Position numbers and translations under genes: made by a program. 64,000 nt of DNA, from positions 237,020 to 301,019 of the forward strand of contig NZ_CAUQKJ010000002.1 of assembly GCF_963518785.1 (NCBI RefSeq), in the 5' to 3' direction. Source of the stretch: an uncultured Campylobacter sp. Lineage in GTDB: Bacteria; Campylobacterota; Campylobacteria; Campylobacterales; Campylobacteraceae. This document shows positions 8,132 to 15,567 of this stretch, one piece after another (the stretch's first letter is position 1; each line of letters starts with the position of its first letter). The notes under the pieces are model-generated. The model was given only the letters and a program-made list of their open reading frames with translations, had not been told where the DNA came from and ran no database searches.

Positions 8132-8676
8132 TCAGCTTCAGGATCGATTGTTTTTGGCAAGTTTTATGAAATTCCGGCTAAATCATGCTTTGAAATTTTA
8201 AAAAATATCTCGAGCTAGCGCAGGATGTTTGTGAGATAGATGAACAAAACATACAGCGTGAATAAACAAAGCCTGCGATATAGATGCACAAGTGCTCACA
8301 ATGCCGATTTATGGGTAATTACGGGTTTTGCGTTAAAATTTGCTCGCATGGCTTTTGTATTAAATTTCTTGCGGAGACTTTGCGTTAAATTTATCCACGT
8401 AGCTTTTACATTAAAAATTTGACCGCACGGCTTTCGGATCAAATTTCGTCCAAAGTCTTTGCTCGTTAAATTTCATCCGCGCAATTTTGCTATTGTCGGT
8501 CAAATTTCATCCAAGCAGCCGCTTCTTTTCGCTCGACTAAATTTTATTTTGTTACCTAGATTTCGCCCACGCTTTTCCGGTTAAAATTTCATCCAAAATG
8601 CGGCAAGCTCGTAGCCGCGCGCGCTCAAGCTTTCAAACGCAAGCGTAACGCCGCTGCTTAAGTCTAGCTTCAAACC
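8132..8676. repeat. degenerate tandem repeat array, ~40 bp period
   Basis: From about 8320 to 8610 a unit of roughly 35-45 bp built around GCTTTTGCGTTAAATTTCATCC recurs at least six times with divergence (AAATTT cores near 8338, 8364, 8388, 8415, 8440, 8468 and 8505). Part of it is open on the plus strand (8240-8422), but the translation simply mirrors the repeat and no ribosome site is present. The DNA from 8132 to 8320 shows nothing recognisable. Confidence 0.55.
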
Positions 8677-9036
8677 CTAATCCGTTGCGCGCTCGCGATA
8701 CTCGATCTGCTCGCGATCTAAAGCGTCTTTTGCCGCCGCAAGATCGACGGGGGCAGGACAGCCCGATAATATCCAAGGCTCGATTTCGATTTGCCGCGCC
8801 CTTGCGCCGCCGAAATCCAAAGGCTCACTTCTGAAATGATCCGAAAAAATCATAAAAATTTCGCCCCGAAAAAAGTGAAACTCAAAGGCGCCGTATCTTA
8901 AAATTTCAGCTCCCGCGCTCTTAAAGCTCGCGTCCGCAGGGCCAAACATCGAGGCGATCTGCGCGCAACTCAAGCCGCTTCTTACGCCTGCAAACTCGCC
9001 CGAGCAAAAGAATTTAAGCATATCGATTTTTAGCAT
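8677..9036 (-). CDS. hypothetical protein, 119 aa
   Basis: Soluble, no signal peptide or membrane segment. The pattern GLSCAQIASMFGPAD, then a Tyr-Gly pair and a hydrophobic strand (YGAFEFHFFRGEIFMIF), resembles small bacterial proteins in which a helix is followed by a GPP/GPxD turn and an antiparallel sheet; many are orphan or immunity-like proteins. I cannot name a family. The start at 9036 is supported by AAAGGGG just upstream; the longer frame from 9135 lacks a site and begins with an unlikely Arg-rich stretch. No obvious partner is adjacent. Confidence 0.6.
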   Translation of the reverse strand: MLKIDMLKFFCSGEFAGVRSGLSCAQIASMFGPADASFKSAGAEILRYGAFEFHFFRGEIFMIFSDHFRSEPLDFGGARARQIEIEPWILSGCPAPVDLAAAKDALDREQIEYRERATD

Positions 9037-9423
9037 TTCACCCCTTTGGCGGCGTTTGAAAGATACTGCGCGCAAGCAAAGCCTAATAAAATTTAGCGTC
9101 TGCGGCCGCAAAAAAAAACGGGCGGGCGCAATCAAAAGTGCGCGGGCGCGTCTTATAAATTTTACTCGCTATACGCGCCAAATTCTAATACTGCGCTCGC
9201 GATATGAGCGAATACGGATGCCAGTGCCGTCGTTACAAACCCTAGCTTTCAGCTTTATATCGCACCGCTACCTGCGAAGCGACAAACCGCGCATATCCGA
9301 TATTTACCGATTAAAATTTCACAAACGATATAATATCCGAGCTTAGGAAGCGATCTTATAAATCTGCTTTAGCTCATCTGGCACTGTACTACGAGCAGAT
9401 AAACTCGTTTGAGTCCGTTAAGG
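9037..9423. other. intergenic spacer between hypothetical gene and mdaB-like gene
   Basis: About 390 bp. It contains a long inverted repeat, AATCTGCT near 9360 and AGCAGAT near 9394, with an internal TAGCTCATCTGG that superficially resembles a tRNA D-arm, but no full cloverleaf can be drawn. It lies just beyond the 3' end of the minus-strand mdaB-like gene and may act as its transcript end. No gene is recognised; the 96-codon plus frame (9056-9346) is Arg-rich and unsupported. Confidence 0.35.
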
Positions 9424-10002
9424 CTAGCCGAAAACCCTTTTTAAATGCGCTTCGTAATCTCTCATAAAACGCTCTACGTCCGGGTTTTTAACGACGTCGT
9501 TGCACATAAATGTAGGCAGCCTTTTCATGCCTAAAAACTCGTTGGCTTTATGAAAATGCAAATAAACGCCGTCCACGCCCACGCCCTCGAAAAAATCCCC
9601 TGGCTTGTCAAACGCCTGAAGCGGCGCATTCCAAGTGACGCTTAGCATGTGCGATTTGCCCTTTATCAGTCCGCCAGTGCCGTAGCCTTCGTCTGGGCTT
9701 GTGCTGTGCCGCCCGTCGTTTGCTACTATCTTGCCCATGCCGCTCATAAAGACCTCGTCGATATATTTTTTAACGACCCAAGGCTCGCCCATCCACCACG
9801 CGGGCATCTGCCAGATCACGGCGTCCATCCATAAAAATTTCTCCACCTCACCCTTTAAGTCGTAGCCCTCATGTATCATAGTTTCGCGCGTTTCGTGCCC
9901 TAGGGCTTCCAGCGTATTTTTGGCTAGCTCGTGCAAGGTTTTGTTTAGCTTGCCGCCATTGCCGTTAAACGGCGCTCCGCCGTTGATAAGTAATATTTTC
10001 AT
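9424..10002 (-). CDS. mdaB: NAD(P)H:quinone oxidoreductase, MdaB-like (flavodoxin-like fold)
   Basis: Flavoprotein expected to reduce quinones by two electrons, limiting redox cycling and oxidative stress. The N-terminal strand and phosphate-binding loop KILLINGGAPFNGNGGKLNKTL, the QMPAWWMGEPWVVKKYIDEVF segment and the SVTWNAPLQAF segment are typical of the MdaB/Kef-type flavodoxin-like family, as is the length of 192 residues. The ribosome site AAAGGA lies just upstream of the ATG. It is flanked by unrelated genes on the same strand and is probably transcribed alone. Assignment to MdaB rather than another NQO1-like protein is good but rests on recall of the C. jejuni and Helicobacter proteins. 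Confidence 0.85.
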   Translation of the reverse strand: MKILLINGGAPFNGNGGKLNKTLHELAKNTLEALGHETRETMIHEGYDLKGEVEKFLWMDAVIWQMPAWWMGEPWVVKKYIDEVFMSGMGKIVANDGRHSTSPDEGYGTGGLIKGKSHMLSVTWNAPLQAFDKPGDFFEGVGVDGVYLHFHKANEFLGMKRLPTFMCNDVVKNPDVERFMRDYEAHLKRVFG

Positions 10003-10140
10003 TTTGATCCTTTTGATTAAATTTATCCGTTAGCGGCTTGCCGCGCCTAAGTTCAAATTCCACCTCGCAGCCCTATGCGAGAACGTAAGCGTAAATTTTA
10101 CGAAGCGTTTAATTACTAAATTTTACTTTCACGCCGCAGT

Positions 10141-10758
10141 TTACCGCCCCAAAATTTCAAATTTATCGCCGTGCACCGCGATCGCTTCGGCGTTATTTAT
10201 CGGCACCAATTTTAACTTGCCGCCGTAAGCTTTTAAAATTTCAGCCGTGCTTTGCACGAAGGGCTCCTCGCCGTAGTGCGGCACGGGGTAAAATTTCACC
10301 AGATCAAGCCCTGTTTGCGCCGCAGCCCCGTACTCGCCCGCTTCGTCCATCACGCTCGCGTACTCCACGCTGGGAGCTGCGATCATCGCACCCGCCGACT
10401 CGCCCACATACACGAGCTCACCGCTTCGGACGCGCTTAGCGATCAGGCCGACAAGATCCTTCTTTTTAAGCTCGCGCAAAAGATAAAATGTGTTGCCGCC
10501 GCTTACGTAAAGCACCTGCGCTGCGCTGATCTTTGCCTTCGCTTCGGCCTCGCTCGCTTTGGAAACGTCTAAAATTTGAACCTCAAAACCCATTTTGGCA
10601 AACGCCTCTTTCGCCTCGTCCACGTAGCCTCGGTACTCCTCTACGTTTGCGGCGGTCGGGATAAAAAGCACCTCCTTGGCACGGATATTTTGCCTCGCAT
10701 AGTCCTCAAAAAGCGTCGCCGCACCCGCAAAATAGGAGCATAAAAACATCTCTATCAT
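10141..10758 (-). CDS. pepE: peptidase E (alpha-aspartyl dipeptidase, family S51)
   Basis: Cytoplasmic serine peptidase of the class I glutamine-amidotransferase-like fold. The nucleophile elbow GESAGAM (Ser121 in the 205-residue protein), the upstream VLYVSGGNTFYLL motif and the later PVPHYGE segment are S51 hallmarks. E. coli PepE cleaves Asp-Xaa dipeptides. The start at 10758 is preferred to 10773 because the intervening bases AAAGGAAA form the ribosome site. In an asaccharolytic Campylobacter, freeing aspartate would feed AspA, but that link is inference. Substrate may differ (cyanophycinase and related S51 proteins share the motif). Confidence 0.8.
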   Translation of the reverse strand: MIEMFLCSYFAGAATLFEDYARQNIRAKEVLFIPTAANVEEYRGYVDEAKEAFAKMGFEVQILDVSKASEAEAKAKISAAQVLYVSGGNTFYLLRELKKKDLVGLIAKRVRSGELVYVGESAGAMIAAPSVEYASVMDEAGEYGAAAQTGLDLVKFYPVPHYGEEPFVQSTAEILKAYGGKLKLVPINNAEAIAVHGDKFEILGR

Positions 10759-10773
10759 TGTTTTTCCTTTCAT

Positions 10774-11129
10774 TAAATTTGCGCTGATTTAAAGCGCTCG
10801 TAAAGCTTGGCCGCAATGACTGCGAGCAAACGTATTTCAAAACGAGTAGATCAAATTCTACCGCGCCCACAAAGCAAGCGCACGACAAAAAACGGCGCGG
10901 GCGGAATTCTGTCGATAAAAGGGCAAAATTTACCGCCGCAGCAGTTTGCAAACTATGCAAAAACCGAACGCAGCGCAAATCACTCCACAATCGCCAACTG
11001 CCTGGCGATTTTAAACTTCACTAAAACGACGCGAGCCTGCTAGATTAAGCTGGCTAGAGGAGTCCACCAGAGCGAACGATCAAAACGATCAAATCAAGCC
11101 AATCGATCTAATCAACCAAGGCAAAACGG
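10774..11129. other. intergenic spacer downstream of lpxD
   Basis: About 355 bp with no recognised gene. It contains an 8-bp inverted repeat, AATCGCCA (10989-10996) and TGGCGATT (11003-11010), with a 6-base loop, which may terminate lpxD on the minus strand although it lacks a T run on that strand. AAATTT repeats are sparse here. Confidence 0.4.
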
Positions 11130-12080
11130 CTAGTGCTTTTTATCTTTAAAAAATCTAACGATCTTAGCCTGCAGCTTGAACCACTCGCTAAGCTCCATTA
11201 TAGGATGCCCTGCGTAGTTTTTGCCGCCCGCTAGATCCTTGCTTATGCCGCCGCGCGCCGCGATCTGAGCGAAATCGCCCACGCTTACGTGCCCGCCGCT
11301 GCCGCTCTGTCCGCCCATCACGACGTTGCGTCCAAGCGTCGTCGAGCCCGCAAGCCCCACCTGAGAGACGATGAGGCAGTTTTGCCCAAGCTCACAGTTG
11401 TGCCCGATCTGAACGAGATTGTCGATCTTGCTGCCGCGCTTAACGATCGTAGAGCCGAACACCGCGCGGTCAATCGTCGTGCACGCGCCGATCTCGACCT
11501 CGTCTTGCAGCACGACGTTGCCGTTATGATAAATTTTAACGTGCTCGCCCGTTTTGGTGTGCGCATAGCCGAATCCGTCGCTTCCGATAACGGCGTTTGC
11601 GTGGATTATGCAGCGCTCGCCGATGATCGTGTCGTTGTAGATGACAGCGTTTGCGTGGATCACGCAGCCGCTTCCGATATGCACGTCATCGCCGATATAC
11701 GCGCCGCTTAAGATGACGCAGTTCTCGCCGATCGTAGAATTTGCGCCGATATGCACATTCTGCCCGATCTGCGCACTAGCGGCGATATTTGCGGGCGCGC
11801 CGCTGCGAATGAGGGGCCTAGCAAAATGCGCGCTTAAAATCGCAAAGGCTAGATGCGGATTTTCGCACTCCAGCGCTCGCACGCCGTTTGGGGCTGCGGT
11901 GCCGATTTTTACCAGCACGGCAGCCGCTTTGGTGGCAGATAAAAATTTCTCGTTTTTGTCGCTATCGCAGTAGCTTAGCTCGCTTTGCCTTGCGTTTTGA
12001 AGCGAATTTATCGCGGTAATCTCCGCGTCCGCTCCGTTAAGCTCTATATTTAAAATTTCGGCAATTTTTGATAATTTCAT
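11130..12080 (-). CDS. lpxD: UDP-3-O-(3-hydroxyacyl)glucosamine N-acyltransferase
   Basis: Third step of lipid A synthesis: transfers a 3-hydroxyacyl chain from acyl-ACP to the 2-amino group of UDP-3-O-acyl-glucosamine at the inner face of the cytoplasmic membrane. An N-terminal LpxD domain (about 1-95) is followed by left-handed beta-helix hexapeptide repeats (about 96-280; IGANSTIGENCVILSGAYIGDD and many similar). The catalytic His is in NLVQIGHNCELG (His227), in the position of E. coli His239. Length 316 is slightly under the E. coli 341. The ribosome site AAAGGAG precedes the ATG at 12080. ilvH lies 31 bp upstream on the same strand, so readthrough from the ilvBH unit is possible. Confidence 0.95.
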   Translation of the reverse strand: MKLSKIAEILNIELNGADAEITAINSLQNARQSELSYCDSDKNEKFLSATKAAAVLVKIGTAAPNGVRALECENPHLAFAILSAHFARPLIRSGAPANIAASAQIGQNVHIGANSTIGENCVILSGAYIGDDVHIGSGCVIHANAVIYNDTIIGERCIIHANAVIGSDGFGYAHTKTGEHVKIYHNGNVVLQDEVEIGACTTIDRAVFGSTIVKRGSKIDNLVQIGHNCELGQNCLIVSQVGLAGSTTLGRNVVMGGQSGSGGHVSVGDFAQIAARGGISKDLAGGKNYAGHPIMELSEWFKLQAKIVRFFKDKKH

Positions 12081-12111
12081 TTGCGCTCCTTTGATTAAAT
12101 TTTATCGCCGC

Positions 12112-12582
12112 TTACATATCCAGCGCGACGCTGCCGCCTCGGACGATGTCGATCGGATTGTATTTTTTTATCGTCTTTAAAAAGCCGTCGATGCGGTCTG
12201 CGTCGTCGCACGCCATGATGACGATCTTGCTGTCGTCGCTGTTTGCGATGCTGCCGTTGTAGGCTTTTAAAACGGCATCAAGCCCCGCTAAATTTTCGCC
12301 CAGCGCGATCTTTACCAAAACCATCTCCTTTTCGACGAATTTTGCATCATCGATGACCTTGTAGACGGGAATCAGCTTATGAAGCTGCTTAGTGATCTGC
12401 TCTATGACGCGCTCGTCGCCCGAAGTAACGATGCTAAGGCGCGATAGGCCGGTATTTGGGATCGGCGCAACGGTGAGGCTGTCGATATTATAGCCGCGTC
12501 CCGCAAAAAGCCCCGAGATCCGCGACAAAACGCCGTGCTCATCGGTAACGACGACCGAGATTACTCTTCTTATGCTATTCAT
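12112..12582 (-). CDS. ilvH: acetolactate synthase regulatory (small) subunit
   Basis: Regulatory subunit of acetohydroxyacid synthase, which confers valine feedback inhibition and raises activity of the large subunit. The N-terminal ACT domain is plain (RRVISVVVTDEHGVLSRISGLFAGRGYNID, with conserved GVLSRI and FAGRGYNI), followed by the C-terminal domain, for 156 residues in all. The ATG at 12582 follows the ilvB stop (12584-12586) by one base and has CAGGAG inside the end of ilvB; a TTG start at 12600 within ilvB is less likely. The ilvB-ilvH pairing is the usual one. Confidence 0.95.
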   Translation of the reverse strand: MNSIRRVISVVVTDEHGVLSRISGLFAGRGYNIDSLTVAPIPNTGLSRLSIVTSGDERVIEQITKQLHKLIPVYKVIDDAKFVEKEMVLVKIALGENLAGLDAVLKAYNGSIANSDDSKIVIMACDDADRIDGFLKTIKKYNPIDIVRGGSVALDM

Positions 12583-12583
12583 C

Positions 12584-14278
12584 CTAAGACTCCTGCTCAA
12601 AAATCATATTATAAAGCGCGCCGCCTGCGGGCACCATTGGCCAGACGTTTTCGAAGCGATCGATCTTGGCCTCGATGACGCTTACCTTTTTGCTAGCAAG
12701 AGCCTGCTTCAGCGCGTCTTCAAATTCCGCTTTTGTGCTAACGCTAAAGCCCACGCCGCCGAAGCCCCCCGCAATTTTTACGAAATCAGGCTGCGAGCTA
12801 AGATCGGTCGATGAAAAACGCTGCCCGTAAAATAGGCTCTGCCACTGCCTCACCATGCCTAAGAAATTGTTGTTTAATACGATATTTACGACGTTTAAGC
12901 CGCTCGCGCTCGCCGTCATCAGCTCTTGGATATTCATCAAAATCGAGCCGTCGCCACTGAAATTTATAACCGGTCTGTCTCCCGCATAGGCCTTCGCGCC
13001 CAATGCCGCAGGAAGGCCGTATCCCATCGTGCCCTGCCCGCCGCTACTTAGCAGAGTGCGCGGCTTGCAAAACGGATAAAATTGCGCTACCCACATCTGA
13101 TGCTGTCCCACGTCCGTAGCGATGATAGCGTCCTCGCCCGCAATTTTTGCAGTACTTTGGATAACCCACTGCGGCTTTAAAATTTCATCGCTGTCGTTAA
13201 ATTTAAGCGGGTGAATTTCATCGTATTTGCGGATGAGCTCGCGCCACTGCTCGAAATTTTGAGGGCTGACCTCGTTTTTAATGCGCGGCAGCATCTCCTC
13301 TAGCACCGATTTCACATCGCCCACGATCGGATAATCCGCGTTTATGATCTTTGAGATAGAGCTGGGATCGATATCTACGTGGATGATCTTTGCGTTTTTG
13401 CCGAATTCGCTAAGCTTGCCGGTGACGCGATCGTCAAATCTCGCGCCCAGGCAGATTATCAGATCCGACTCGCTAAGCGCCATATTTGCGGCGTAGCTGC
13501 CATGCATTCCTACCATACCGAGGCGGTTTTTATCATCGCTTCGCATAGCCCCCAGCGCCATAAGGGTTTCAACGACAGGGATCTGCGCAAACTCGCTAAG
13601 CTCGCGTACCAGCTCGCTTGCGCCCGCGCTGATGACGCCGCCTCCGATGTAGAGGATAGGCTTTTTGCAGCTTGCGATTAGCTCGACGGCTTTTTTGATC
13701 TGCTTAGCGTTGCCCTTATAATTCGGCTTGTAAGTCTGCATCTTGATTTCGCTAGGATATTCAAAAACGCCAAGCTTCGCCGTTACGTCCTTCGGCACAT
13801 CGACATGCACGGGCCCCGGTCTGCCGCTGCGAGCGATATAAAAGGCTTCTTTTAAAATTCTAGGCAGCTCTTCGATCGTTTTAACCAGATAGTTGTGCTT
13901 GACGCAGGGGCGTGAAATTCCGATCGCATCAATCTCTTGAAAGGCGTCGGTACCGATAAGCGAGGTCGCCACCTGCCCGCTAATAAGCACGATCGGGATG
14001 CTATCGCTATACGCCGTAGCAAGCCCCGTAAGCGCGTTCGTAAATCCAGGACCGCTCGTGACGACGGCCACGCCAACCTTGCCGCTAGCGCGCGCGTATC
14101 CGTCCGCAGCCATCGCCGCGGCCTGCTCGTGGCGCACCAAAATGTGTCTGAAGTATTTTTGTTTGTAAATTTCATCGTATATGTTCAGCGCCGCGCCGCC
14201 AGGATAGCCGAAAACCACCTCGACCCCCTCCTGCCGCAACGCCTCCACGATCATCTGCGATCCGCTAATTTCTTTCAT
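12584..14278 (-). CDS. ilvB: acetolactate synthase large (catalytic) subunit
   Basis: Thiamine-diphosphate enzyme joining two pyruvates, or pyruvate and 2-oxobutyrate, at the entry to valine, leucine and isoleucine synthesis. Visible landmarks are YPGGAALNIYDE, the catalytic Glu51 in VRHEQAAAMAADGYAR, the FAD-region and central domain, and the TPP-Mg motif GDGSILMNIQEL with the later NNNFLGMVRQWQ. Length 564 is normal. The start at 14278 has AGGATG about 8 bases upstream. It forms a two-gene unit with ilvH. No leucine-rich attenuator peptide was recognised in the AT-rich leader upstream. Confidence 0.96.
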   Translation of the reverse strand: MKEISGSQMIVEALRQEGVEVVFGYPGGAALNIYDEIYKQKYFRHILVRHEQAAAMAADGYARASGKVGVAVVTSGPGFTNALTGLATAYSDSIPIVLISGQVATSLIGTDAFQEIDAIGISRPCVKHNYLVKTIEELPRILKEAFYIARSGRPGPVHVDVPKDVTAKLGVFEYPSEIKMQTYKPNYKGNAKQIKKAVELIASCKKPILYIGGGVISAGASELVRELSEFAQIPVVETLMALGAMRSDDKNRLGMVGMHGSYAANMALSESDLIICLGARFDDRVTGKLSEFGKNAKIIHVDIDPSSISKIINADYPIVGDVKSVLEEMLPRIKNEVSPQNFEQWRELIRKYDEIHPLKFNDSDEILKPQWVIQSTAKIAGEDAIIATDVGQHQMWVAQFYPFCKPRTLLSSGGQGTMGYGLPAALGAKAYAGDRPVINFSGDGSILMNIQELMTASASGLNVVNIVLNNNFLGMVRQWQSLFYGQRFSSTDLSSQPDFVKIAGGFGGVGFSVSTKAEFEDALKQALASKKVSVIEAKIDRFENVWPMVPAGGALYNMIFEQES

Positions 14279-14731
14279 ACGCCCATCCTGTTTCGTTGGA
14301 ATAATTTTGTGATTATATTATTTTGTAAATTAAATTTCACGAATTTTAGGCGCTAAATCGGGTCGAATTTCAAATTTAATAGCGGCGCAGACGGGGCGAA
14401 ATTTTGGAATTTAGAAAGAGTGGAAAAGGCAAATTTAAAATTTAGCCATAAATTTAAAACGGACGGGATGTTCGGATTTAAAATTTTAAAGTGCAGATTT
14501 GTTTCGACCAAACGCGGCACGGAATTTTTAACGTAAAATTTTGGCTTGAAATTTTACCACGCGAGGCTTGGATTGAATTTATAAAATTTTTTGGAATTTT
14601 ATCGTAGCGCGAAGCAACGCCAGCGTAAATTTTAAATTCTACGTTACGAAATTTTAAAATTTAGCCGTAAATTTAGGGCGGGCGGAATCTCGATTATAAA
14701 ATTCTAAAATCCCGCCCGCATAAAATAAATT
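14279..14731. repeat. intergenic AAATTT-repeat region between ilvB and HhH gene
   Basis: About 450 bp with AAATTT or AAATTTTAAA cores every 20-35 bp (for example 14345, 14372, 14400, 14435, 14478, 14530, 14550, 14585, 14640), with short GC-rich spacers. No credible gene on either strand. The part nearest 14279 must carry the ilvB promoter, but I cannot single one out. Confidence 0.55.
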
Positions 14732-15454
14732 TTAAAACCCTCTATCTACCTGCACGCCTACGCCCACACTAGCGCAGTTGCCGCTTTGCGGATCGCAGTC
14801 GCCGAAGCTTGTGACGCTACTGGATCTTTTTGAGCGGATCGTTCCCATATGCATAGGCACCGGCATGTTACGGCGCGAGCTTCCGCCGATTTCGCTATCG
14901 CTCATACTATTAGAACTTCTCCTGCGAGAATAATCATCGCGCGGAGGTGGCGGTGGCGGAGGAGGTGGTTTTATACCTCCGTGCGGAGGTGGTGGCATGC
15001 CGCCAGGAGGCGGGGGAGGAGGCGGCATCATGTCGCCGTGCCTACCATATGCTCGCGGAGGAGGCGGCGGTAAAGTACCGGTCTCTGTGATCGTGATGCC
15101 ATTGCCGTAATTTTCAACGCGTTTGTAAGTATAGCCTCCGTAAACCGTGCGGGTGCGGGTCTTTTCGACTACGACTATATCGCGATCAGGCTGCACCGGC
15201 TGCTGCACATTAGCTCTAGGCGATATTTCAAAGCTCTTCTGCAGTTTAGCAGTATCGTAACTTGCAAAGCCGTTGATGCCCTTTAGCTCATCTGCACTTG
15301 AAATTTCGCGCTTTTGGCGGTATTGCATAAGCATATCCGCCCTGCCCGCATCAAGCCCACCGATCGTCATCAGCTCGTAGCGACTAGCTTCATTTATGTT
15401 GATTTTCGCCGCGGCGAGGCTCACTAAAAGAGCCAAAATCACTAAATTTTTCAT
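14732..15454 (-). CDS. exported helix-hairpin-helix (ComEA-like) protein with polyproline tracts
   Basis: Signal peptide at residues 1-17 (MKNLVILALLVSLAAA), then one helix-hairpin-helix region (INEASRYELMTIGGLDAGRADML, about 19-80) of the ComEA type, which in ComEA binds DNA in the periplasm. The C-terminal half is low complexity: three polyproline runs of six to nine prolines with Gly, Arg and Met, then Ser/Arg-rich sequence containing a DCDPQSGNC segment with two cysteines. The start at 15454 is set by AAAGGGG upstream and the signal peptide. Polyproline runs make translation likely to depend on EF-P. A DNA-binding or uptake role is inferred from the domain only; no com genes are adjacent. 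Confidence 0.8.
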   Translation of the reverse strand: MKNLVILALLVSLAAAKININEASRYELMTIGGLDAGRADMLMQYRQKREISSADELKGINGFASYDTAKLQKSFEISPRANVQQPVQPDRDIVVVEKTRTRTVYGGYTYKRVENYGNGITITETGTLPPPPPRAYGRHGDMMPPPPPPPGGMPPPPHGGIKPPPPPPPPPRDDYSRRRSSNSMSDSEIGGSSRRNMPVPMHMGTIRSKRSSSVTSFGDCDPQSGNCASVGVGVQVDRGF

Positions 15455-15509
15455 GTGCGCCCCTTTGTTGGAAGTTACCAAATTCTAAACCCTCACGATA
15501 AATCTTTGA

Positions 15510-15538
15510 TTAACACGCAAGCAAAATTTTGCTACAAT
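15510..15538 (+). promoter_or_regulatory. sigma-70 promoter of pta-ackA
   Basis: TTAACA at 15510-15515 and TACAAT at 15533-15538 are separated by 17 bp, and the -10 is extended by TGC. Transcription would begin about 20-25 bases before the pta ATG at 15568. Confidence 0.65.
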
Positions 15539-15567
15539 TGCCTATCTTATTTCAAAAGGATCAACCG

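Noticed and set aside
9355..9425. tRNA-like sequence (TAGCTCATCTGG D-arm-like part and TTTGAGTCCG T-arm-like part)
   Set aside because: The arms do not form a cloverleaf: the putative D-loop would be too long, and the flanking AATCTGCT/AGCAGAT pair gives a simple long hairpin instead.
10774..11043. Frames on either strand between pepE and lpxD
   Set aside because: No ribosome site, atypical composition and no similarity to known families.
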